Shown in pieces: positions 32,881 through 39,802 of a stretch of DNA of 41,066 nucleotides. The notes under the pieces were generated by a model. The model was not told the origin of the DNA and did no database searches. It saw only the letters and a program-made list of their open reading frames with translations. Every line of letters starts with the position of its first letter. Positions within the stretch are counted from its first letter, which is position 1. This DNA is from a virus. The stretch is from IMG/VR virus record IMGVR_UViG_3300020406_000390, positions 1-41,066 of that record. One strand, 5' to 3'. The position numbers and the translations under genes are program-made.

Positions 32881-32911
32881 AAAAAGGGGCGGTTTTATAT
32901 CGCCCTTTTTT
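32881..32911. terminator. Bidirectional terminator
   Basis: AAAAAGGGGCG / CGCCCTTTTTTT with a loop of about nine bases, one unpaired G, and T runs readable on both strands. It separates the rightward winged-helix gene from the leftward synthetase-like gene ending at 32911. Confidence 0.85.
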
Positions 32912-33732
32912 TATGACTGAGTATCTAATGCTGAAATCATTCTAGTCATTCCAATACCACCGCCCACTCTTGGCATAAAATCAAATTCTAAAAACTTTTC
33001 TAGTTCTGCTTCAACTCTTTCTTTAGAAAACAATTTGTAAAGTAGTTGACTATATTCACCGTTTGTGATTGTGTGAAAAGTATCTCGCATTTGTTCTATG
33101 TCAGTAGATCTTTCTGCAGAACCAATAGTTTCCATTCCGCCTAGTATTACGTCAATTTTTTTACTTGTTCCATCATCTCTTCTGCTCATGTTCCAAAAAG
33201 GTGATGTCATTTCTGGAAAGTCAGTAATCATAGTACTTCCATAATCTTCAAACATTTTAGTTTCATGCTCTGCATTCATTTCAACATTATGTTCAATTTT
33301 AAAATAATCTTGCCATGCTTTGTAAGTCATTTCAGTAGGTTTATCAAATCTTAGAAATTCACATAGTTCGTATTCCATTTCTTTTAGATCTTCTATAGTT
33401 CCTGGCATTTCAAATTCAAACATTGGAAATATTATGTCGTGTCTACCTGGTATTGCATTAGGCTCTTGTCTATATGAAGTCGAAACACAAAAGAAACCTT
33501 TTGAATTAGGCTTACTTAATAGTTCATGTTCTAGCCACATCTGCCCAGTTTGTGGTAAGGGCCATACTTGACCTGCATAATTGTAGGTTGCAACATTAAA
33601 TGGATCTTCACAAGCGGCTAAAATGCTTAATCTGTTTTGAGTGTGTACTTCATCAAAACCTTTATCCAAAAAAAATGACCTTAAAAGGCCAACTGTTTTA
33701 GTAAATTTTGTAGGGGATATTAATTGTGTCAT
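32911..33732 (-). CDS. Class II aminoacyl-tRNA synthetase-like catalytic domain (AsnRS/AspRS type) without anticodon domain
   Basis: 273 residues made only of a class II catalytic core. Motif 2 reads FFCVSTSYRQEPN...RHDIIFPMFEFE (R88, E90, R97, H98), an Asp/Asn-type middle reads MITDFPEMTSPFWNM, and motif 3 is VGGGIGMTRMI (Arg264). There is no OB-fold anticodon-binding domain. Known stand-alone relatives are archaeal asparagine-synthetase-like AsnRS paralogues and EpmA/GenX-type lysine ligases. The IGGME...SAERSTD stretch leans to the Asp/Asn group. It probably makes an aminoacyl-adenylate and transfers it to ammonia, a protein or a small molecule. It lies downstream of speD in a leftward operon. 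Confidence 0.8.
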   Translation of the reverse strand: MTQLISPTKFTKTVGLLRSFFLDKGFDEVHTQNRLSILAACEDPFNVATYNYAGQVWPLPQTGQMWLEHELLSKPNSKGFFCVSTSYRQEPNAIPGRHDIIFPMFEFEMPGTIEDLKEMEYELCEFLRFDKPTEMTYKAWQDYFKIEHNVEMNAEHETKMFEDYGSTMITDFPEMTSPFWNMSRRDDGTSKKIDVILGGMETIGSAERSTDIEQMRDTFHTITNGEYSQLLYKLFSKERVEAELEKFLEFDFMPRVGGGIGMTRMISALDTQS

Positions 33733-33806
33733 TTCTTTTTCCTTTTGATTGTATAGTCAAAAAAAATTTTAACCAAAAAAAAATTTTGATTATATTCTTC
33801 TTGAAG

Positions 33807-33814
33807 ATATTTAT
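33807..33814 (-). promoter_or_regulatory. Late-promoter-like motif ATAAATAT (minus strand)
   Basis: AGATAAATATC on the minus strand, 74 bases before the synthetase-like ATG. The region is very AT-rich, so this is weak. Confidence 0.25.
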
Positions 33815-33818
33815 CTTT

Positions 33819-34259
33819 TTATTTAGAAAGTATTGAATTTGTGGCTTCTACAATTTCAGGTATTGTAAATGATTGTGATGATGGTTTATTAACAGGTATT
33901 TCAGTTAAGCCAAATTCTCTATCAATATATTTGTAGTCAATTTTTGTAGGATTAAATTGTTGTAACCAATTAAATACAGTCTCAGGTTGAAATTCTCCAC
34001 AAGTATATACGTCTAGTTGTACTAAAGCAGGAACAGATTCGTCCCAACTATGCATTACTACATGACTCGTTTCAATAATAGTTGCAACAGTTAGTCCTCT
34101 ATTGCCTTGCATATCACAATATTTGGCAAAAGGGCCTATAAGTATTTTCATACCCAACTGGTCTATCAATTTTTTTACGTTGTCACACGTTTCAAATTCT
34201 GCTTTTGGTGGATTCAGAACTTCTGCTCTGATGATGATATGCTTATGTACCAAAGTCAT
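33819..34259 (-). CDS. speD: S-adenosylmethionine decarboxylase proenzyme-like
   Basis: 146 residues. ATIIETSHVVMHSWDES carries the serine (Ser65) that in prokaryotic SpeD becomes the pyruvoyl group after self-cleavage, with His70 and Cys87 (LDVYTCGEF) at the positions of the other conserved catalytic residues. The enzyme makes decarboxylated SAM for spermidine synthesis. In a phage, polyamine supply could help neutralise packaged DNA (inference). No spermidine synthase is in the window. It is read leftward with three small upstream genes and the synthetase-like gene downstream. Confidence 0.85.
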   Translation of the reverse strand: MTLVHKHIIIRAEVLNPPKAEFETCDNVKKLIDQLGMKILIGPFAKYCDMQGNRGLTVATIIETSHVVMHSWDESVPALVQLDVYTCGEFQPETVFNWLQQFNPTKIDYKYIDREFGLTEIPVNKPSSQSFTIPEIVEATNSILSK

Positions 34260-34271
34260 ATAATTTTCCTT

Positions 34272-34460
34272 TTAGATACTTCTAAATGATTTTGGATTAC
34301 CATGCTCGTCTCTAATAATTTCTCCGTTAGCATCTAATCCACACATTCTACCGTTAATGCCTTCATCAGTTGAATAAAATCTAGTTGGTTTTACTACTTC
34401 ACCTTTGTAGTATCTTTTATTTTGTACTGACTTTGGCCCACGTTGTTTAATTCCTGCCAT
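34272..34460 (-). CDS. Small hypothetical protein (62 aa)
   Basis: Not recognised. Basic N-terminus (MAGIKQRGPKSVQNKRYYKG), then GINGRMCGLDANGEIIRDEHGNPKSF. AGGA lies five to six bases before the ATG. It is in the leftward operon between the 48-aa gene and speD, with very short gaps. Confidence 0.6.
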   Translation of the reverse strand: MAGIKQRGPKSVQNKRYYKGEVVKPTRFYSTDEGINGRMCGLDANGEIIRDEHGNPKSFRSI

Positions 34461-34465
34461 AAATC

Positions 34466-34612
34466 CTACTTATGTTTTTTGTGTCTGCCCATGCCCATAT
34501 AGTGTTCACTTGGTTCATAGTTCCATTTTTTACCATGATGTCCTCTTATATCTGCATAAAACATTCTTAATCGCACAATTAGTTTAATAAATGGGTTTTT
34601 ATTAATCGTCAC
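34466..34612 (-). CDS. Small ORF, 48 aa, GTG start
   Basis: GTG at 34612 follows the stop of the 67-aa gene directly, with AGGA seven bases upstream inside that gene's end. The product ends MFYADIRGHHGKKWNYEPSE and then HYMGMGRHKKHK, a His/Lys-rich tail that could bind metal or nucleic acid. An internal ATG would give only 32 residues. Supported by tight spacing on both sides and by the ribosome binding site. Not recognised. Confidence 0.5.
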   Translation of the reverse strand: MTINKNPFIKLIVRLRMFYADIRGHHGKKWNYEPSEHYMGMGRHKKHK

Positions 34613-34816
34613 TTATTTTCCTATTTTTTTACTTCTCCCCATTGGTAATTCTTGCATCTTTTCGTACTCGCCACCTTTTTTTGCTTCCCATTCAATTCTA
34701 ACAATTTTGCTTTTAGTACCGCCTTGAAATGATTTCACTGCTTTTTTATAACTTACTGCTTCTATTGTTTTTGATTCGTCACCATCAAAAAATGTAAAAG
34801 TTCTCATTTTTGCCAT
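34613..34816 (-). CDS. Small hypothetical protein (67 aa)
   Basis: Begins MAKMRTFTFFDGDESKTIEA, with a short beta-rich body (VRIEWEAKKGGEYEKM) and a basic tail. AAAGGAA sits just before the ATG. First gene of the leftward early operon, whose promoter appears to share a palindromic -35 with the tmRNA promoter. Function unknown. Confidence 0.6.
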   Translation of the reverse strand: MAKMRTFTFFDGDESKTIEAVSYKKAVKSFQGGTKSKIVRIEWEAKKGGEYEKMQELPMGRSKKIGK

Positions 34817-34886
34817 AAAGTTCCTTTGGTAATTAATCTGTTAATTATATAATTAGTTATCTAATTTTTATAAAACTAGCACTTTA

Positions 34887-34915
34887 TTTGTACCTTATTT
34901 GGTTGACAATGTCAA
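34887..34915 (-). promoter_or_regulatory. Candidate divergent early promoter (minus strand)
   Basis: On the minus strand, TTGACA (34915-34910) is followed after 17 bases by TACAAA (34892-34887). Its -35 overlaps that of the plus-strand tmRNA promoter within the palindrome TTGAC-AAT-GTCAA. Confidence 0.5.
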
Positions 34916-34931
34916 TCGTTTTTGTTATAAA
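34903..34931 (+). promoter_or_regulatory. Sigma70-like promoter of the permuted tmRNA gene
   Basis: TTGACA at 34903-34908 and TATAAA at 34926-34931, spacer 17. The predicted start of about 34938 coincides with the first base-paired nucleotides of the tmRNA acceptor piece. Confidence 0.8.
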
Positions 34932-34937
34932 TATATA

Positions 34938-35000
34938 TGAAACGTTGAAGCAATTCAAAAGATAGGCTGGACCCGAGTGCAATTCTCGGCACCTCCACCA
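34938..35000 (+). ncRNA. ssrA: tmRNA acceptor piece (3' half of a two-piece, circularly permuted tmRNA)
   Basis: The segment ends CACCTCCACCA with encoded CCA at 34998-35000. The T arm is CCGAG-TGCAATT-CTCGG (5-bp stem, 7-base loop). The 3' acceptor strand CACCTCC pairs with GGGGGTG at 35348-35354 (seven pairs, one G-T). ATTCAA (34953-34958) can pair with TTGAAT (35373-35378) and GAAAC (34939-34943) with GTTTC (35391-35395), giving the helix that joins the two pieces. The 5' end is inferred from the promoter. It comes before the coding piece, as in alphaproteobacterial permuted ssrA genes. Confidence 0.88.
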
Positions 35001-35016
35001 AATTCAAGAGGGTACA

Positions 35017-35343
35017 ATGGATTTTGTAAGAAAAAATATTGGTTGGTTCTTACTAGCAATACTAGTTTTTGGTATAGTAGTTAGTTGGGGCGATGAAGAT
35101 AGTTGGATATTTTGGCTTATTATTCCTGTCGTACTTTGGAAACTGCCACCGTTCAGTGTAAGCAAAAGAGTATTTGGCTGGGCGGCAAGTAAAGACCCAA
35201 TGGGTACAAAAAAGGCAACTGCTAAATTTATGAAAGGCAAGCCTTGGTACTATTGGGTAATATATACTGTAATCATTTGGGCAGTAATGAGTGCATTAGT
35301 AAGTTTACTATCTGGTACACCAACACTGGTGCTTATCGGATAA
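35017..35343 (+). CDS. Small membrane protein encoded inside the tmRNA intervening segment (108 aa)
   Basis: Three hydrophobic stretches: about residues 8-23 (IGWFLLAILVFGIVVS), 29-43 (SWIFWLIIPVVLWKL) and 77-97 (PWYYWVIYTVIIWAVMSALV). Between the second and third is a basic loop (SVSKRV, TKKATAKFMKGK). AGAGGG lies five bases before the ATG. The gene begins 17 bases after the CCA of the acceptor piece and its stop ends four bases before the coding piece, so it fills the spacer that must be cut out of the pre-tmRNA. It must be translated from that precursor or from a separate message. The function is unknown; holin/antiholin or superinfection roles are only guesses. Confidence 0.75.
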   Translation: MDFVRKNIGWFLLAILVFGIVVSWGDEDSWIFWLIIPVVLWKLPPFSVSKRVFGWAASKDPMGTKKATAKFMKGKPWYYWVIYTVIIWAVMSALVSLLSGTPTLVLIG

Positions 35344-35347
35344 TTAT

Positions 35348-35657
35348 GGGGGTGATTTAGGATCGACAGGTATTGAATAGAATCTGTGGAGTTTCCGGTA
35401 GGCGATGACCGTAAATCAAGCAAACTTTTAAATGCAAACGATAATTTTGCAAATGAGGAATTTGCCTTAGCGGCGTAATTCTTCGGGGTTGGCAACGTAC
35501 CTAGCAACAGAAACCGTTGCATCTATAATAAGCAACTGTAATAATAGAGTTGGCAACTTGTGGAATAAGCCGCCACATTTACATTACATAGTACTTACTA
35601 ACGGCAGTAAGACGAATATTAACATATAGGATAAGAGAACAATAAAGAATTTGACAG
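35348..35657 (+). ncRNA. ssrA: tmRNA coding piece (5' half, with proteolysis tag)
   Basis: Begins GGGGGTGATTTAGGATCGAC, the usual tmRNA 5' acceptor/D-arm region. The tag frame starts at GCA 35434 and reads ANDNFANEEFALAA, ending TAA. With the charged alanine the tag is A-ANDNFANEEFALAA, ending in the LAA degron seen by ClpXP-type proteases. Pseudoknot-like hairpins flank the frame (CGGT...ACCG before it; GCAAC-AGAAACC-GTTGC and TGTGG...CCACA after it). The exact mature 3' end is not determinable; the listed end is the base before the terminator. The matching acceptor strand is at 34990-34996. Confidence 0.9.
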
Positions 35658-35687
35658 CCCTCGGAGAAATCCGGGGGTTTGTTTTTT
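35658..35687 (+). terminator. Rho-independent terminator of the tmRNA transcript
   Basis: CCCTCGGA / TCCGGGGG (8 pairs, one G-T) around a GAAA tetraloop, followed by TTTGTTTTTT. Confidence 0.9.
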
Positions 35688-35688
35688 A

Positions 35689-35696
35689 TATAAATA
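35689..35696 (+). promoter_or_regulatory. T4-type late promoter TATAAATA
   Basis: Perfect TATAAATA immediately after the tmRNA terminator, 17 bases before the SGNH hydrolase ATG. Confidence 0.75.
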
Positions 35697-35713
35697 TTTT
35701 GAGAGGACATTCA

Positions 35714-36457
35714 ATGATATTATGTAGTGGTTGCAGTTTTACAATAGGTTCACACAAAGATAATGACAACAATGATGTAGATTATGATCATTGGCCCGTC
35801 TTTATTCCAAATTCTAAAAACATAGCAAGAGGTGGAGCAGGCAATAGACTTATTGCACGACAAATTCTTGATAATATAGCAGAAGATACAAAAGCAATTT
35901 GTGTTATGTGGAGTACACTTGAAAGATATGATTTTTATGACCCAGTATTAAAAGGATATAAATGTGAAGGTGCAAGTTATACAGGTTCAAAACAAAATTA
36001 TTTAAAATATTTTTATAGTGAATTCAGTCAGATTGCAAAGTCTTTAGAGTATTTTTTATTAATACAAAACATTTGTCAAGCAAAAGGTATACCATATGTT
36101 CCAATGCATATGGGAGATGTAAGATACAAAGACTGGGATCAGGATAAAGCCTACGGTTATGATACTTCTAGTGGAGCATTAAGAGTACTTACTGATGGTG
36201 AAAAAGAAAATCCAGAGGATATAAAATCTTTTTTGGATTTAGTATCATTCTATAAACATGAAAGACAGTTTATACAAAAACTTTGGGATCAAGTAGAATG
36301 GGATAAATGGTTATTTAATCACGACTGGGGAGGCTTTTGGCAATTTACTAATGATAATGAATACGATTGGATTGCTTCACACCCAGGAGAACAAGCACAC
36401 AAGGCTTGGGCTGAACAAAAAATCATTCCAAGACTTAAACAATTAAAAGTTATATAA
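35714..36457 (+). CDS. SGNH/GDSL hydrolase-like protein (247 aa)
   Basis: Block I is MILCSGCSFTIGS (nucleophile candidate Ser8), a GGAGNR segment (40-45) fits block II, and YDWIASHPGEQAH (217-229) supplies the Asp/His of block V. The family hydrolyses esters such as acetylated sugars. In a late operon it may trim host-surface or virion glycans (inference). GAGAGGA at 35701-35707 and ATG 35714 follow the late promoter, so the longer open frame reaching back into the terminator is not used. Confidence 0.75.
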   Translation: MILCSGCSFTIGSHKDNDNNDVDYDHWPVFIPNSKNIARGGAGNRLIARQILDNIAEDTKAICVMWSTLERYDFYDPVLKGYKCEGASYTGSKQNYLKYFYSEFSQIAKSLEYFLLIQNICQAKGIPYVPMHMGDVRYKDWDQDKAYGYDTSSGALRVLTDGEKENPEDIKSFLDLVSFYKHERQFIQKLWDQVEWDKWLFNHDWGGFWQFTNDNEYDWIASHPGEQAHKAWAEQKIIPRLKQLKVI

Positions 36458-36460
36458 ATA
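36453..36460 (+). promoter_or_regulatory. T4-type late promoter TATAAATA
   Basis: Perfect core overlapping the previous stop, 32 bases before the next ATG. Confidence 0.65.
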
Positions 36461-36492
36461 GTTATATACTAATATAATATTTGGAGTCAATT

Positions 36493-36636
36493 ATGGCTAT
36501 AACAAAGATAGAACATGAACCTACGTTTAAAAAAACAAGTCAATCAGGAAGAAAAAGATCCTGTAAAATGGCAAGTATGAATAAAAATAAAAAACGTAGT
36601 CTTAAGTTTTACAGAGGACAAGGCAGATCAAGATAG
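36493..36636 (+). CDS. Small basic phage protein (47 aa)
   Basis: Begins MAITKIEHEPTFKKTSQSGR and ends KFYRGQGRSR. Short proteins with 'MAITK...P-x-x-K-T-S-x-x-G-x-x-R' and 'Y-R-G-Q-G-R' are recurrent in T4-like marine phages as I recall. The function is unknown; nucleic-acid binding is likely from charge. GGAG lies seven bases before the ATG. Its stop overlaps the GTG start of the nuclease gene by one base. Confidence 0.7.
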   Translation: MAITKIEHEPTFKKTSQSGRKRSCKMASMNKNKKRSLKFYRGQGRSR

Positions 36637-37085
36637 TGTACGAGTATAAGTGCAAAATTTTAAGAATTGTTGACGGTGATACTGTTGATATTGACATTGA
36701 TTTAGGTTTTGGTATGTGGATGCATAAGGAACGAGTCCGTGTTATGGGAATCGATACACCAGAATCAAGAACTAGAGATAAAGTTGAGAAGAAATTCGGT
36801 CTTCTGTCTAAAGCATATGTAAAAGATCTGATGCCGGTCGGTTCTAAACAAGTATTAAAGACCACAATTGACAAAAGTGGTGAAGATAAAAAAGGAAAGT
36901 TTGGTAGAATACTAGGAGATTTTTTTATCTATGATGATAAAACACATTCTACAATAAAACTTACAGAAATAATGATTAGAGACGGGTATGCAGTAGAGTA
37001 TGACGGCAAAAGTAAGCAAAAAATACAAGAAGCACACCTAAAAAATAGAGAACGCCTAATAAAAGAAGGCAAAATACAACCTTAA
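36636..37085 (+). CDS. Staphylococcal-nuclease-like (thermonuclease family) protein
   Basis: 149 residues. RIVDGDTVDIDIDLGFG, ERVRVMGIDTPESR and KGKFGRILGDFFI are the SNase signatures, with Asp, Arg and Glu positions expected for the calcium site and catalysis (Arg in RVRVMG, Glu in TPESR, Arg in GRILG). It cleaves DNA or RNA. There is no signal peptide, so action is likely inside the cell or in the virion. The start is GTG at 36636, overlapping TAG of the 47-aa gene (TAGTG). Confidence 0.9.
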   Translation: MYEYKCKILRIVDGDTVDIDIDLGFGMWMHKERVRVMGIDTPESRTRDKVEKKFGLLSKAYVKDLMPVGSKQVLKTTIDKSGEDKKGKFGRILGDFFIYDDKTHSTIKLTEIMIRDGYAVEYDGKSKQKIQEAHLKNRERLIKEGKIQP

Positions 37086-37154
37086 TTCGATATAATCCAT
37101 AAATTCGCGTAAAATTAAGCAGATTACCCGCTATTTTCATGGCTTATTTAAAGG

Positions 37155-37182
37155 TTGACAGAACTTTGTAATATGTTATTAT
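37155..37182 (+). promoter_or_regulatory. Sigma70-like early promoter (AGGTTGACAGA cassette, copy 4)
   Basis: TTGACA at 37155-37160 and TATTAT at 37177-37182, spacer 16, in the same AAAGGTTGACAGA context as the promoters near 1.5, 3.0 and 3.4 kb. Confidence 0.8.
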
Positions 37183-37212
37183 AGTTAAATAATAAACATA
37201 GAAGGAGTTATT

Positions 37213-37845
37213 ATGCGTTTTTTATTGGTAGCAATTTTAGTGTTGTTTTCTGCGTCAGCGAATGCAACAACAGGAGCAAAACTTACTACTGAAGCGAAAC
37301 ACATACTTTGGGACGTTTTGGGAGCAAATAAAGTAGCAAACAAGTATCATAAAGAGATACAATGTTTGGCAGAAAACATATACTTTGAAGCAAGGGCCGA
37401 ATCTTACTCAGGTAAAGCGGCTGTAAGTAATGTTACAAAAAATAGAGTTGAAGATAAAAGGTGGCCATCTACATATTGTGAAGTTGTAATGCAAGGTCCA
37501 ACAAGAGAGAGTTGGAAAACAAAGCAATTTAAAAATTTGGCACAAAAAGATAGAGTTTATTATCCTAGAAAACACAGATGTCAATTTAGTTGGTATTGTG
37601 ATGGTAATGCAGATGTTATCTGGGCTAATTATGAGAGAGGTTCAAAACAAACTATTGAAGGTAATGCAAGAGCATGGAGAGATTCTGTACAAATTGCAGT
37701 ATTTACTTTAGGTGTTGGAGAACTAACAATAAAAGATAATACAGAAGGTGCAGTATTTTATTATGCACATAATTTAGTATACCCTAGTTGGGCAAAAACA
37801 AAGACGTACTTAGGTGTATTAGGTAATCATACATTTATGAAGTAA
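37213..37845 (+). CDS. SleB-type cell wall hydrolase (Hydrolase_2), secreted
   Basis: 210 residues with a clear Sec signal (MRFLLVAILVLFSASANA, cleavage after residue 18). The Hydrolase_2 domain shows CLAENIYFEARAES (catalytic Glu), KAAVSNVTKNRV, CQFSWYCDG and VFYYAHNLVYPSW. It should cleave peptidoglycan in the periplasm, a lysozyme-like endolysin reaching its target through the host Sec system without a pore-forming holin. AAGGAG precedes the ATG. Oddly, its promoter is of the early sigma70 type rather than the late TATAAATA type. Confidence 0.9.
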   Translation: MRFLLVAILVLFSASANATTGAKLTTEAKHILWDVLGANKVANKYHKEIQCLAENIYFEARAESYSGKAAVSNVTKNRVEDKRWPSTYCEVVMQGPTRESWKTKQFKNLAQKDRVYYPRKHRCQFSWYCDGNADVIWANYERGSKQTIEGNARAWRDSVQIAVFTLGVGELTIKDNTEGAVFYYAHNLVYPSWAKTKTYLGVLGNHTFMK

Positions 37846-37853
37846 GGAATACA

Positions 37854-37860
37854 ATAAATA
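37854..37860 (+). promoter_or_regulatory. Late-promoter-like motif ATAAATA
   Basis: CAATAAATAACATATG: the motif ends four bases before the ATG at 37865, so it is either leaderless or serves the downstream genes. Confidence 0.4.
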
Positions 37861-37864
37861 ACAT

Positions 37865-39802
37865 ATGCTCTTGGCAGTAATAACATTATTAGTCGCATTA
37901 AGCATTAGTTCGATAGCGGCTTGGTACAGTATTGTAGGTTTAACAGCCATCTTTGCGGCGGCTGTATTTCCTATTATACTGATGGGTGCAGTATTAGAAG
38001 TTGGAAAAATTACTGCTACTGTATGGTTACATCAAAATTGGTTCAGAGCCCCCAGATTTACAAAATGGTATTTAAGTATAGCAGTTATTCTACTCATGTT
38101 TATAACAAGCATGGGTATTTTTGGCTTTTTAAGTAAGAGTCATATCGAACAAACTGCCGCAGGTGACGAATCTATTAGTATGATTAAGTCACTAGATGCA
38201 AATATTACCCGTAGTGAAGGTAAAGTTGACAGATGGCAAATTACTATTGATGGATTAAACAAAGGAGATAGTACTAGAGTTGATAATCTTGTCAGCAAAG
38301 AACAGATTGTATTAAATGAATTATATGTAAAAATAAAAAACGAAAAAGACGATATTCGTAAAGATGCAGATAAAAAGATTGAACTACAGAATAATAGATT
38401 AAAACAAGCACAAGAACGTAAAGAGGCTGATATTAAAGCCGCTAAAGATAGATTTGAAAAATCTTTTGGAGGTGGTACAAAATATGACGAAGCAGTTAAG
38501 AAAGCAAAAGAACTAGAACTATCTGTAGCATCAAGAGTACAGAGAGAAATCATAAAAATACAAAATGCTTTAACAAAAGACTTACAAGCAGTTGATGAAA
38601 AGTATAAAAATGATATTAAAGCAATACAAGACAGAATACAAACACTAAGAAACCAAGCAAATCTTAAAACAGAAGATATTGATAAAAGAATAAATGAACT
38701 TGAAGCATTTATTAATAAAGAAGAAAATAAATTAATTGAATGGCGTAACAAAAAGTTTGAATATGAAAAAGATTATAGAGCATTAGAGGCAGAAGTAGGT
38801 CCTATTAAATATATTGCTGAATTTATATATGGTGATGAAGCAGATAGGGACTTGTTAGAAGAAGCAGTAAGATGGGTGATTATAATAATTGTTGTTGTTT
38901 TTGATCCATTAGCAATTATGCTGGTATTAGCGGCTACAATGCAAATAAAATGGATAAGGCAAGACAAAGGAATTGGTAATTCAACAGAAGCAAAAAAAAA
39001 GAAGATAGAGGAGTTAAAGATGAAAATAGATGATTATACCAAGTTGTTGGAGGAACTTGAAAAGAAAATGGATGCTCTTCATGACAGTAATGAAACTAAA
39101 GATGCAGACATAGACAAACTTCAAAAGAAAATCGATAAAGTATTTAAAGAGAAAGATGCATTAGAAGAAAGACTTAATAAGTTAATCGAAAGCAATAAAG
39201 ATGCACACGAAAAGCAATTAGCAAATTTAAAACACAAACTTGCTGAAAGAGACGAAGCATTATCTGAAACTAAAGACGCACTAGCAAAGGAACAAGGTTT
39301 AGTAAAGTCCTTAGAGAGTCGCGAACCGGAGGTAGTGGAAAAAATAGTCGAAAAAGAAATTATGATTGAAGACGAAGCCAAAATTAAGGCGGCAGAGTTA
39401 GAAAAAGCAGAAATGGAAAAACAAGTTAAAGCCAGAGATGCCGCAATTGAACGTTTAAATGAAAAATATAAATTAGTAGAAGCACAAGCAACTAATAATG
39501 CATTGGCAATTAAGGCAGATGATGATGATTCTGTACCTCCTGCAAGTTTTGGAAGTAAATTTCCTGAAGAACCAGTAATTGGTCAACTATTTACAAAGAC
39601 AGATGTATTTCCACACACATTATTTAAATGGAACGACAAAAAATGGATTGAAGTAGACAAAGAAGGTACTAGCAGTTACTTAACTGAAGACTATATTCGT
39701 TCTTTAGTTGAAAAAGTTGCATCAGGAGAAATTGAATTAGAAGATTTAAATGATGCAGAGAAGAGTGAAATGACAGACTTTTTATCAAATGGGAGAGAAT
39801 GA
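37865..39802 (+). CDS. Membrane and coiled-coil protein (645 aa)
   Basis: N-terminal hydrophobic helices at about residues 3-22, 24-42 and 70-90, a long charged coiled coil (about 125-320), another membrane helix near 338-360 (WVIIIIVVVFDPLAIMLVLA), a second coiled coil (about 380-540), and a C-terminal globular part (WNDKKWIEVDKE, YIRSLVEKVASGE). It resembles the large membrane-anchored coiled-coil proteins seen in T4-like marine phages, of unknown role. Possibilities include membrane remodelling at lysis or superinfection exclusion. The last ATGA overlaps the next gene. Confidence 0.7.
   Translation: MLLAVITLLVALSISSIAAWYSIVGLTAIFAAAVFPIILMGAVLEVGKITATVWLHQNWFRAPRFTKWYLSIAVILLMFITSMGIFGFLSKSHIEQTAAGDESISMIKSLDANITRSEGKVDRWQITIDGLNKGDSTRVDNLVSKEQIVLNELYVKIKNEKDDIRKDADKKIELQNNRLKQAQERKEADIKAAKDRFEKSFGGGTKYDEAVKKAKELELSVASRVQREIIKIQNALTKDLQAVDEKYKNDIKAIQDRIQTLRNQANLKTEDIDKRINELEAFINKEENKLIEWRNKKFEYEKDYRALEAEVGPIKYIAEFIYGDEADRDLLEEAVRWVIIIIVVVFDPLAIMLVLAATMQIKWIRQDKGIGNSTEAKKKKIEELKMKIDDYTKLLEELEKKMDALHDSNETKDADIDKLQKKIDKVFKEKDALEERLNKLIESNKDAHEKQLANLKHKLAERDEALSETKDALAKEQGLVKSLESREPEVVEKIVEKEIMIEDEAKIKAAELEKAEMEKQVKARDAAIERLNEKYKLVEAQATNNALAIKADDDDSVPPASFGSKFPEEPVIGQLFTKTDVFPHTLFKWNDKKWIEVDKEGTSSYLTEDYIRSLVEKVASGEIELEDLNDAEKSEMTDFLSNGRE

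Noticed and set aside
34960-35000. A tRNA gene suggested by the T arm and CCA end
   Set aside because: No D or anticodon arm upstream. The acceptor strand pairs with the tmRNA coding piece at 35348, so it is the tmRNA acceptor piece.
35651-35680. TTGACA at 35651 as a promoter
   Set aside because: No -10 element at 16-18 bases; the region there is the G-rich terminator stem.
35651-35713. N-terminal extension of the SGNH hydrolase beginning at a TTG
   Set aside because: The extension would be encoded by the tmRNA terminator hairpin and the late promoter; ATG 35714 has its own ribosome binding site.
37086-37150. TATAAT near 37090 as an extra promoter for the SleB gene
   Set aside because: No matching -35 at proper distance, and the TTGACA/TATTAT pair at 37155-37182 is better placed.
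38140-38751. 203-codon open frame opposite the coiled-coil protein
   Set aside because: Ser/Leu-rich antisense of a Lys/Glu-rich coiled coil; an artefact of composition.
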